Source: Aspidapion aeneum
Lineage: Eukaryota; Arthropoda; Insecta; Coleoptera; Brentidae
NCBI GenBank assembly: GCA_963576565.1
Contig: OY755046.1
Coordinates: 74,017,719 to 74,081,718, forward strand
Length of the DNA: 64,000 bases
Direction of reading: 5' to 3'
In this document: positions 57,701-64,000 of the stretch, piece after piece
Layout: every line of letters begins with the position of its first letter
How positions within the stretch are numbered: the stretch's first letter is position 1
Made by a program: the position numbers and the translations under genes
Notes under the pieces: model-generated
Databases searched by the model: none
Seen by the model: the letters and a program-made list of their open reading frames with translations, nothing else
Told to the model about the DNA's origin: nothing

Positions 57701-57912
57701 CCTTCAGTTGTACTTGCTGAAATACCACCAACAAATATGCGATTTGGAACTAGTGTTCCATATTTTGGTGCATTGGGTGCATTATTATTCAATGGTGGAG
57801 AACATTGGGAACTCGGTGGTAAATTGCCGTTCATGACTGGGGTACTGGCTGGTGTGTTAACTACTGAGTTGTTTGAGCTCTTTTTGCCATTACTTTGTCC
57901 TGTGTTTGACAT
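45786..57912 (-). CDS. boule: Boule, DAZ-family RNA-binding protein (long isoform model)
   Basis: A germline cytoplasmic RRM protein that promotes translation of meiotic mRNAs. Minus-strand exons: 57273-57912, 57018-57130, (alternative 54699-54842), 52191-52475 and 45786-46463. The first exon starts MSNTGQSNGKKSSNN and holds one RRM at about residues 57-132, with RNP2 RIFVGG (58-63) and RNP1 KGYGFITF (97-104). The stretch DRAGVSKGYGFITFE and KLNIAPAIKKQ is diagnostic of boule/DAZ. The remainder is rich in Pro, Ala, Gln and Tyr. Phases are 1, 0, 0; skipping the alternative exon gives 571 residues. Using the alternative exon gives 298, nearer the usual boule size. The RRM exon is certain. That the last two exons (Pro-rich, ending AAKMDALKI) belong to this gene follows from strand, phase and composition. 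Confidence 0.82.
46641..48163. mobile_element. Long-inverted-repeat foldback transposon, 1.52 kb, TA target site
   Basis: Begins CAGCGTGTCCCATTTTCGAT and ends ATCGAAAATGGGACACGCTG, each flanked by TA (46639-46640 and 48164-48165), as in Tc1/mariner-type insertions. The inverted arms extend about 550 bp each with moderate divergence (for example AACTCGGTTATTATTAAAGA on the left). The loop of about 350 bp contains a 64-codon open frame. It lies in boule intron 4. Confidence 0.85.
47344..47538 (+). other. Small open frame in the loop of the foldback element
   Basis: A 64-codon ATG frame beginning MAYNYFKLVRNRPYPDFEK, with five Cys and a CxxC (KCQQC). It occupies the only non-inverted part of the element. 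I recognise no family. It may be a relic of internal sequence, a captured fragment or chance. Confidence 0.2.
48280..48440 (-). mobile_element. Penelope-type terminal repeat fragment (minus)
   Basis: Read on the minus strand it runs AAGTAGTATAAGTAGTAGCC ... GTTAGAGATACTTACTAGCTGAAACATC, TTTAAAATAAATAAAG and GACAATGGAAGTCCG. This is the reverse complement of 51285-51405 with point differences. The GAAAC after a stem-loop resembles the hammerhead core found in Penelope-like terminal repeats. Confidence 0.55.
48600..48960 (+). pseudogene. Penelope-like element fragment (endonuclease end), plus strand
   Basis: The plus-strand translation around 48724 gives SAFGMHLRETGHSFNIEN, typical of the His-containing C-terminal part of the GIY-YIG endonuclease of Penelope-like elements. 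Stop codons follow (after FFGKF). Upstream, AAGTCCTGCTTACTTCACAA and TTTTATTGTCTAACCAC are an inverted copy of 50107-50160. Confidence 0.5.
48996..49691 (+). mobile_element. Helitron-like element, second copy
   Basis: Same layout as 23308-24282: left hairpin TTAGCTCACACATGTACTA...TAGTAGTGTGAGCT, core GTTGCTCCGATTTCAAAAAT, a short interrupted TCTG run, GACCAACGCGCATAACTC, then three AAGGGTGGGG units and right hairpin ...CCTAGTGTGAGC with tail GGCAGAGTATTT. It is nested among the Penelope fragments. The microsatellite has not expanded here. Confidence 0.7.
50074..50117 (+). ncRNA. Hammerhead-ribozyme-like fold (degenerate)
   Basis: ACCAC (50074-50078) can pair with GTGGT (50113-50117) as stem I. 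TTGATAA stands where CUGAUGA is expected. GGTTTTT/AAAAACC forms stem II. Then comes GAAA, a tiny ACGCGT stem III, and TC as the cleavage dinucleotide. The layout is that of the short-stem-III hammerheads of Penelope-like elements. C3 and the catalytic G8 are changed, so activity is doubtful. Confidence 0.4.
50175..50762 (-). pseudogene. Penelope-like retroelement, reverse-transcriptase/GIY-YIG remnant
   Basis: On the minus strand 50452-50721 encodes DSALPFLDVPVKR, VYKKPTHTGQYLNF and KQGVIRSLYLRAV, the conserved end of the Penelope-like reverse transcriptase. Just upstream (50722-50762), in another frame, lies SFLNGIRPTIKCTM, so a frameshift separates them. Downstream, ECIYQIPFECGKSL (about 50262-50303) and a roughly GETKRPLLRVNEH-like segment mark the start of the GIY-YIG endonuclease, with a stop codon. 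The element is 5'-truncated and dead. Only the last third of the protein is present. Confidence 0.7.
50816..51284. mobile_element. hAT-like MITE with 8-bp target duplication
   Basis: Ends CAGTGGCGAATCCAGGG and ...CTCTAGATCCGCCCTTG form imperfect terminal inverted repeats. AAGTAGTA precedes (50808-50815) and follows (51285-51292) the element, an exact 8-bp duplication as for hAT transposons. A second inverted pair inside (GGGCGCACCAAGG at about 50993; CCTGGGTGCGCCACTGTG at about 51160-51177) suggests a nested related element. It is rich in poly-G and poly-C runs. Confidence 0.85.
51285..51420 (+). mobile_element. Penelope-type terminal repeat fragment (plus)
   Basis: AAGTAGTATAAGTAGTAGC ... 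GGTTAGAGATACTTACTAACCGAAACGTGG, TTTAAAATAAATAAAGACAA and TGGAAGTCCG. It is the inverted partner of 48280-48440. A GGTTAG/CTAACC stem followed by GAAAC and a possible outer TTTAGAC/GTTTAAA stem gives a hammerhead-like outline. Its upstream part (about 50780-50815) was separated by the hAT-like insertion. Confidence 0.55.
51580..52156 (+). repeat. 17-bp minisatellite (TTAAAGGGAGTGTCCGC)n, about 33 units
   Basis: The 17-bp unit recurs without interruption, with variation mainly in the last bases (CGC, CGG, CGA, CAA). The right end passes into CTTAATAGAGGTGTCCGCAAGGAGAGGTGTCACTGTA (about 52140-52178), which looks like the terminal inverted repeat of a TA-targeting transposon. It ends 35 bp from the boule exon at 52191-52475, on the donor side. 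Confidence 0.95.
52480..52995. other. Boule intron 3, unremarkable part
   Basis: AT-rich, with a (T)n/(A)n-biased composition. No gene or repeat recognised. Confidence 0.5.
53000..54250 (+). repeat. Degenerate tandem repeat, about 130-150 bp units, in boule intron 3
   Basis: The pattern TTTACACCCCT...CCACCCCC, then CATAAAATTGTATTGTCACCAG, ATAAATCTGAAAACCGCAT and TATCTGTTTTGGTTCCAAAGTT recurs about nine times (CAYNNNATAAATCTGAAAAC at about 53207, 53328, 53476, 53610, 53845, 53950 and 54109). Units differ by many substitutions and indels, so the array is old. Confidence 0.8.
54699..54842 (-). CDS. boule: Boule alternative terminal exon
   Basis: Acceptor CCACATGCAG| precedes TCCAACAACTATCAACATATG. 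The frame continues in phase 0 from the exon ending at 57018 and reads SNNYQHMAAEMAAAAAAAG, then a His/Pro/Ala-rich tail ending AYVLLDAGLQY and a TGA (54699-54701). Ending here gives a 298-residue protein. A downstream CACCAG|GTTATC donor could let the exon be spliced onward, leaving a premature stop in that transcript. Confidence 0.65.
   Translation of the reverse strand, partial: SNNYQHMAAEMAAAAAAAGLYHPAAHHPTAAHQPAAAYVLLDAGLQY
55310..56345 (+). repeat. About 143-bp tandem repeat with 425-bp higher-order unit, boule intron 2
   Basis: TTTTATCATAGTTCCTATC..., AAAGCTCAGCTCTCTAG, TGGGCAATGTTACTTTTACA and TAACTTTACATTYATAGG repeat about seven times. The variant CCTATTAGACTTCTAAAGC appears at 55328 and 55753, and the following three monomers match, giving a 425-bp three-monomer period. 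The rightmost units (56160-56345) are more diverged. Confidence 0.85.
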
Positions 57913-57954
57913 GTTTGTTTTGAGTTACACAGCTTTCTGTCAAGCAAACTAGAC

Positions 57955-58780
57955 CTGTAAAGAAAACAAATTATTTTTGTCATTTTAACAAAACAATTTA
58001 TATATAAAGATACCCCTCCAGTTCCAGCTATTCTTAACTTGCAGAAAAAAGCCAAAATGCTAAGTACTTAAGATCTAAAGTCTAACCTTGGGTAGTTTCA
58101 AGTAATAAACAACAAGAACTGAGATTAGATATTAAGAAACAGTCTCAACAATAATAAAAAAAGATAGATTGGTCTAGTTGTTTATAGGTTTTGGCCCTGT
58201 GTGCTGCAGAAAACAAGGACAATGGCACAGACTGCAGCACAAAGGCCCAAAAGAAACCAAATGTCCCTAGCTACCTATATAGCTAAATGTACTTGTGACC
58301 TACATTTTGAAATTTGGTTTGGTGACCCATTTTACCACCTTATGCACCTGTGATCACTAAACTTGATTTGAACAATAAATTGCTGCAAAAGCTGCACTCT
58401 TCTTTCTCTCTCAACCTCCTTTCACTTCTTGTATGCAAAACTAATCAATAAATAAACAATCTGCTATCCAAGAAGGCCAATGGAGCAAAGTGGGTTATGA
58501 GACAAAAGCAGAAATATGAGGGGTGAAAGGCAGCCTCTAGTGCCCCACGGCAGCACTACCTTCATCAATTCTACAGGGGAGAAAACTGCCTAGCCTAGCA
58601 CTAGTGACCACAAAAAAAAGAGAAACTGGGACTTGAAGCAATGTTTGAGGGTGCAGGGCCCCTTATTGCATGCTCTGGATCGCGGGATATGTGTGTAAAT
58701 TTGCTGGCACTCACCTGCTGCCTGCTAGGATTGCCTTTTTGCGTTAACATTTATTTATTGTACAACTAAAAAAGTGAAAA
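57955..58780 (-). other. Boule 5' leader intron and noncoding first exon
   Basis: Upstream of the boule ATG an acceptor, TTTCTTTACAG|, lies at 57955-57956, so 57913-57954 is 5' UTR. A strong donor, GGCAGCAG|GTGAGT, ends a putative noncoding exon at 58715. The transcription start is probably at about 58.75-58.85 kb. The roughly 760-bp intron between has no repeats that I recognise. Confidence 0.55.
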
Positions 58781-59598
58781 ATATTAAAAAACTAATCCGT
58801 CCACTCGTCAACTGTCGACAAAGATGGCGTTTGGCCAATGGGAAACACTGCTGAATCGTGACGTAACGCTGAAACCCCTTTTTTCCGCGGACCATACCGC
58901 CATGCACCGGTAACACGGACTTTTTCTGACGTCACTTGGGACCGTCCATAAATTATGTTACAATTGTGGCAATTAATATGATTTAAAATCCTACCTGAAT
59001 TTTTAGTTCTTCCATTATTCACGGGATTTCTTATGATTATTAATAAATAACTAGAATATCAATAGAAAATGAACGGAAAACAATAACTGTCGAACTAACG
59101 AAAACAAATTCAACTGTGACGTATTCTCGCAGCGGTCGCCATGGACATTTTTTTCTGTCAGCTGATATTTTACTGGTACTCGAGCAGTAGCTGTCAAAAA
59201 ATTGGTACTCAAGAAATTTGTTGTATTGGTACCGGGGGTATGTTAAATTCATACCGTTCAAATAAATATTTTTCAAAATTATCATGTGACTACATTTCTA
59301 TTTCTTTCCTTTTCGTACTTGCATGTCAAAAATAGCTTTTTCACTCTGCAGAGGGGTAAAGAAAGCCAAACTGCGTGGGTGCGAAAGGGATAGACGATTC
59401 GTTTTAAAACTGCCTATAATTATCACGTGACAGCTTTGGACACATGTGAAGTAATTTGTTGGCATAACATATTGACTCGTAAGCGGACCGAACCGTGGTC
59501 TTCTGTGTTTGTTGGTTATGTTATTATTATTTATATATTTTTTGTTTTTATAAACTGTGTTTATAAACGAAGTGTGCAATAAATGTTTGAGTGCTAAC
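58781..59598. promoter_or_regulatory. Shared upstream region of boule and WDR18-like genes
   Basis: The two genes diverge from here. The segment is moderately GC-rich near 58.8-58.95 kb and AT-rich toward WDR18, with several CRE-like TGACGT(C/A) sites (58858 as GTGACGT, 58928, 59116). Promoters of both genes are expected within this stretch. I cannot place the start sites. Confidence 0.45.
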
Positions 59599-60884
59599 AT
59601 GGAGAACTCCGAGTTATTACTGACCAGCAGCCAAGGCAGTCAACAGGTGACAACCTGTTTATGGGATTACAGCACCACCAACTTGCTTAAAGTATACAAG
59701 AATGGAGGCACTGCAGCCCCCAAGACGCTAAACTTGATTGGCCAGGACTATTTACTGACAGCAGAGGCAGGTAAACCTCTACTGAATTGCTGGAACATCA
59801 ACAGTCAAGATATCAACAAAAGCATTAGGTAAAATATACAATTTGATGTTTTTTTGGATGTTTTATTAATATTTTGTTATTTATTTTTAGACTGATTCTT
59901 CCCTCTGCAGTAAATTGTGTACAGGTGTGTCCCAAGAACGCCTACCTAGCAGTAGGATTAGAAAACAAACTGTACATATGGAACATATGTTCTGGAAAAC
60001 TTGTTTCTTTGCAACAGAAACACTATCAACCTGTTACATGCCTACAGTTTTCATCTGATGGAGACTACTTACTGATAGGAGGTGAAGATGGTTTATTGGT
60101 TGTCTACTACTTGGCCAACTTGGTTGCCATACAACACAGTTTATTAACCCAAAGCAAAATAGGACAGGTAGAACCAGTTTATACAAGACATGATCACTCA
60201 ATGCCGATAAAAGATCTGCATGTGGGTGCATTTGGAAGACATTCAAGACTGGCTACAGTTTCATTGGATCAAACCTGCCGACTGTATGATTTACAAACTG
60301 GGCAACAGATTCTGATGTTAGTTTTTACTGAGCCTCTTACTACAGTTGTCTTTGATAACCCTTGTTGGAAACTGTATGTTGGTACAACCAAAGGAGTTAT
60401 ACATTGTTGTAGTTTGAATGAACCTCCAAAAACTTCTAGCCATCATGTAGAAAAAGACACAAACAAGGAATTTGTGGGACATCAAGGCAAGATTGTAGCT
60501 TTGAAATTAAATTTAACAAACACAATTTTAGCTAGTGGGGGGGATGACAACTTTGTATACACTTGGGATTTACAAAGCAGACAAATTTTGCAAAAGTTTC
60601 AACATAAAGGGCCAATTACAAACTTAAAATTTGTTCCCAACTTTAGCAACTTTTTGAAACAAAATTTCAAGCCTAATATTGTTATAAAAAATTTTCAACA
60701 CAGTTTAGATACAACTAGTGATTTTGTTATGTCACTTCCAAATGAAGAAATTGATTTTTCAGATGATGAAAATACTTTAATTAAGGAAAAATCCAGAGAC
60801 AATTTAGAAATAGAAAATATAGATTTAAGAGTTACAAATTACAAATTGTACAAAGCTACAATGGAAATGCTTGCTTTAAAATAA
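59599..60884 (+). CDS. WDR18: WDR18-like WD40 protein (two exons)
   Basis: WDR18 (yeast Ipi3) is a beta-propeller subunit of the Rix1/PELP1-TEX10-WDR18 complex that matures and exports pre-60S ribosomal subunits in the nucleolus and nucleoplasm. Exons 59599-59828 and 59891-60884 (intron phase 2, GT-AG, 62 bp) give 407 codons. The order CLWDYSTTNLLKVYKNGG, LIGQDYLLTAEAGKPLLNCW, HYQPVTCLQFSSDGDYLLIG, MPIKDLHVGAFGRHSRLATV, SLDQTCRLYDLQTGQ, FVGHQGKIVALKLN and LASGGDDNFVYTWDLQSRQ follows WDR18, including the family-typical blade in which SLDQT precedes an L-W/Y-D/V dipeptide. After KGPITNLKFVP the C-terminus is acidic and ends ATMEMLALK. The ATG at 59599 is the first in this frame. An in-frame GTG lies further upstream. 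AATAAA overlaps the stop codon region. Confidence 0.88.
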
Positions 60885-60887
60885 ATA

Positions 60888-63799
60888 CTATTTTTTCTTA
60901 ACTATTTGTGGTTTAAAATCAGGATCCAAAACTTTGGATAGCATTTCAGCATACATGTCTAATCGTTGAGTCATCTGGAAGCCCCAGTGGTCTTTGACTT
61001 GTCTGCATAAATTCAGATCTAACTCAGCTATAAGGAGTCCATTTCTAGTTCTAGAAAGACCCTAAAAATTAGTAAAAAGTAAAACAATTACATTTCATAT
61101 GAAATTTAAAAAAAAAAAGGTTTGGCAAACCATATTACCAATTTTAATGATTTTTGGTACATTTAACAGTTGTTAAAATTTTCTTAAAAGAGAGACCCAT
61201 CATTTCTTTATTTTGAAATTTAATGAAGATCTTGCTTTTTTTTTGAAAATAAAATTAAAAATACTTTTCTAAAAAATTTAAAAAAAAATTTTGGTTTTTT
61301 AAATTTCAATTTAGTTTTTTATAAAAAAAATATATCAAGTGATATATCATTCGAAAGGTATTTTAAAGACCTTTCAAACAAGTCCTATATCACAACCCTG
61401 ATGTGGGTATGTTTAGACCAAATTGACAGTTTTTTTGATTTTCATAATTTAATTTAAAAAAAAAACTATTTACTGAAATTTTTGAATTTTTTATCGTTTC
61501 TATGGGTAGAATCCAATATAACACGATATCTTTGGTGGAACCAGGGCTATCAAAATGGACGGGCCACGATCCTCCACTTTGTTGACGTCACATCCGGGGC
61601 TGATTTTTTTTTTGATGGTCACGTTACGACACAGCTGATTGTCTTTAAAATATTGAAGTTGGAATGACGGTTCATGGATATTTGATTTTTTTTTAATAAA
61701 GCCGTTTTTGAGATTGTTTTTACTTTATTCTGGCAGAACAATTTTTTTTTAATGTATAGTAAGCCCTAATTTTTCATAGCCGCTTCATTAGCTCACACAA
61801 AAATTAAGTTTAAAGCAGAAGTGAATGTGACAATCACATATGACAAAGTCAAATACATGTCAAATATAACAGTTGGCATTTGGTACATGGCGGGTAATTT
61901 GAATTCAAAATAAGGAATGCTAAATCTTGAAGATTTTAACCTTTTAATCATGTTGCTTCCTTACAAACCTTTGGTGGAATATCGGGATGGTGTCTGAGAA
62001 TATTGCACTGAAATTTTGCGGAAATCTGTAGTGCCATTTTGAAAATATCATAAAAAAACGTCTGCCTCCCATAAGACCCAATGTAAAATTCAGCCCCGGG
62101 AGAACAGCTGATTTTTTCAGGGTCGTGGCCTCTATTTTTGTGTTGGCCTTGGTGGAACAAATGTACCAAAAATTAATCAATGAGATGGTCTACCAAATCT
62201 TTGATTTGATATGACACTTACTGGTGTTCTTGATCCATTTGGTGCTGCAACATAGCTAGATCCATAAAAATGACCAAAATCTTTGTGAGCTGGTTTACCA
62301 TCACCTGAGCTGAATTCATTGTCAAAAACCTCAGTACCCACGCGGTTTATAGCGCAGGTAAAATAGCTGTTTGCTATCGCTGCATTTCTAGCTTCAATGC
62401 CCCATAGAGGTTCACTAAGCAATCCCACCTAAAATATCAAATTGAAGTTATTTTGTTTTTTTTGTTTAAGCGTATCTCTCTACCCAGTAGTTTGATTTTA
62501 ATTTTTAAAGCTTGTTATACTCCTTTTTTAAAGGCAAATAAATTTTGTCTTTACACATTTTTTCATAAACTAAGTAGTTCTTGAGATATAAAGTTAGTAG
62601 TATTTCCGCTCGCGAAAGAATTAAAATAATCCGCATACTCATTTTATTGTAGCTATAATATTATTGACATTTGTTTTTTTTTGTTACATGAAGTGAAAAA
62701 AGAAAAAAAAAAATACTTTTTGAAAATTAAAAAAAAAAAATAAATAATAATTTTAGTTTTGTTTTTTTTTTTAATGTATTATATGATACGTCATTCAAAA
62801 GGTATTTTAAAGAACTTTCAAGTAAGCCCTATATGATTAATCTGCCGTAAGTAGTGCTGGAAAATAGAGATCTCCTTTTTTTTACAACATGTTTCAGCTA
62901 AAATTACAGTTTTTTTTTTGATTTCCAAAATTTAATTACAAAAAAAAACTTGTTGGGCTTTTTTATCCTCTTTATGGGTAAAATTAATGTACAGTCGGGG
63001 ACTTTTTAAATGGATGTTTTATTTTTTTTCTGTCAAAATTAATCAATTAAAGAAATCAAAAACAATAAAGTTTTAAATACGTATGTATACAGACAGTGGT
63101 AAAGTTCACAATTTTTTTGGTTTGGTTTAAATTGCTTTTCCGAATTTCAAATAGGAATTTTTTTTATTTTCCAGAGCGGCAATTTAAAAAGTCCCCGACT
63201 GTACCAAAAAATATGAAAACCAATAAGATGATTTGCCAAACCTCAATCTTTTTTCTTTCCCAGTAGAGAGTAACTTACAGTAGCCGAAGGATTGAAAACT
63301 ATTTCAGCACCATTTAGTCCAAAAGCTAACCAATTTAATGGATGGTGCCTTCCATAACAAATATTTATCGCAATTTTTCCAAATTCTGTGTCAAATACTG
63401 GATGTCCAGTGTTTCCTTCAAAATAATAGGTTGACTCATTAAAGTCCCCAACCCTGGGAATATGATTTTTTCTGTGTTTTCCCAAGTACTCTCCATGATT
63501 ATCAATAACCACGGCTGTGTTCCAAATTGTGTCTCCATGAATTTCGTCTCTTTCCAATATTGGAGAAATGATAACCATATTGTGAGATTTAGCCAAGTCT
63601 TGTAAAAATGTTGTGGTAGGACCAAACTGTGCAGATTCCGCGTATTCACACCAGGGATGTTTTTCTCTGGTGCAAAAAGCAAATGGCATATTCCAGGCTT
63701 CTTGGAAACAAAAAACATTGACATTTCCCTGGGAAGCTTTCTCAATAGCTTCTTTCGCCAGTTTAAACATAGCTGTCCTCATTTCTATAATTTTCGAAC
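60888..63799 (-). CDS. UPB1: Beta-ureidopropionase, 3' three exons (5' end outside the window)
   Basis: Hydrolyses N-carbamoyl-beta-alanine (or its 2-methyl analogue) to beta-alanine or 3-aminoisobutyrate, CO2 and ammonia; the last step of reductive pyrimidine breakdown (insect pyd3). Minus-strand exons: 63279-63799, 62222-62428 and 60888-61061, all GT-AG, phases 0 and 0. The first exon in the window enters with two bases of a split codon. The nitrilase-fold triad is visible: Glu in [12 protein letters not shown], Lys in [14 protein letters not shown] and Cys in [48 protein letters not shown] and the final [10 protein letters not shown]...MYAEML match the family closely. About 299 of the usual 385-390 residues are here, so 85-90 N-terminal residues lie to the right. 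Intron 60888-side contains a transposon copy. Confidence 0.93.
61542..62148 (-). mobile_element. Solitary 615-bp transposon copy with target duplication
   Basis: In the last intron of beta-ureidopropionase. It starts CAGGGCTATCAAAATGG on the plus strand and ends ...GGCCTCTATTTTTGTGTTGGCC. TTGGTGGAAC lies on both sides (61532-61541 and 62149-62158), a duplication of 8-10 bp depending on where the end is set. It is the minus-strand equivalent of the units at 38729-41190. Confidence 0.88.
62429..63278. other. Beta-ureidopropionase intron, AT-rich
   Basis: Long A and T runs. A segment around 62700-62840 (CATTCAAAAGGTATTTTAAAGA, AAGCCCTATAT) is a diverged direct repeat of 61290-61400 in the next intron. 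It contains a MITE at 62992-63201, listed separately. Confidence 0.55.
62992..63201. mobile_element. 210-bp Tc1/mariner-type MITE
   Basis: Perfect 20-bp terminal inverted repeats CAGTCGGGGACTTTTTAAAT and ATTTAAAAAGTCCCCGACTG, flanked by TA on both sides (62990-62991 and 63202-63203). No coding content. Confidence 0.92.
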
Positions 63800-63930
63800 C
63801 TGTAAAAAATGTAATGATAAAGAATATGGCAGATTATAAACACCACAACTTTTTTCCAACTAAATTTCAAAGAAAAAATTCAATGTCCCGACCTGTAACA
63901 CAGGGACAATTTCTGTAACATCGAAAAATA

Positions 63931-64000
63931 GCGTTACCGAACGGGACAAATCGTGTTACCGAACGGGACAAATCGTGTTACCGAACGGGACAAATCGTGT
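63931..64000 (+). repeat. 22-bp tandem repeat running off the window
   Basis: TACCGAACGGGACAAATCGTGT repeats three times (starts 63935, 63957 and 63979). The preceding GTCCCGACCTGTAACACAGGGACAATTTCTGTAACATCG is a looser relative. It lies in the beta-ureidopropionase intron upstream of the exon ending at 63799. Confidence 0.9.

Noticed and set aside
57398..57952. Plus-strand frames across the boule RRM exon
   Set aside because: Antisense shadows of the clearly conserved minus-strand RRM exon.

Overview
The window is eukaryotic nuclear DNA, most likely from an insect. It is AT-rich, its genes are split by GT-AG introns, and transposon debris is dense. The gene set (RSRC2-like, UDP-N-acetylglucosamine pyrophosphorylase, boule, WDR18-like, beta-ureidopropionase) is typical of an arthropod. 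A beetle is possible but the sequence does not prove it.

Layout. From 1 to about 22428 the window is one head-to-tail satellite array. The monomer is 117 bp (some are 116 bp) and there are about 190 copies in distinct sequence blocks. The last block is a 468-bp four-monomer higher-order repeat. Five protein genes follow: an RSRC2-like gene (minus, 22882-30773), a UAP gene (plus, 31129-38027), boule (minus, 45786-57912 plus a 5' leader near 58.7 kb), a WDR18-like gene (plus, 59599-60884) and the 3' part of beta-ureidopropionase (minus, 60888-63799, 5' end beyond the window). RSRC2/UAP and boule/WDR18 are head-to-head pairs with shared upstream regions. WDR18 and beta-ureidopropionase are tail-to-tail, with only 3 bp between their stop codons. 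I rebuilt the exon chains by hand from splice consensus and reading phase, and all phases close.

Introns and the 38.2-45.8 kb intergenic region are filled with repeats. These include two Helitron-like elements carrying a TCTG microsatellite, at least six hairpin or foldback MITEs (two flanked by TA, one hAT-like with an 8-bp target duplication), and a four-copy tandem array of a roughly 615-bp element with solitary copies elsewhere. There are also Penelope-like retroelement fragments in opposed orientation with hammerhead-like folds, and at least six more tandem arrays (90-100 bp, 17 bp, 130-150 bp, about 143 bp, 22 bp and the TCTG tract).

The genes do not form one pathway. RSRC2 is an RS-rich splicing-type protein, UAP makes UDP-GlcNAc for chitin and glycans, boule is a germline RNA-binding translation regulator, WDR18 acts in large-subunit ribosome maturation, and beta-ureidopropionase completes pyrimidine breakdown to beta-alanine. 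The most unusual material is the block and higher-order organisation of the satellite at a gene border, a candidate poison exon in RSRC2, a divergent UAP active-site loop, alternative C-termini of boule, and the inverted Penelope cluster. No CRISPR array, operon or prokaryotic system is present.
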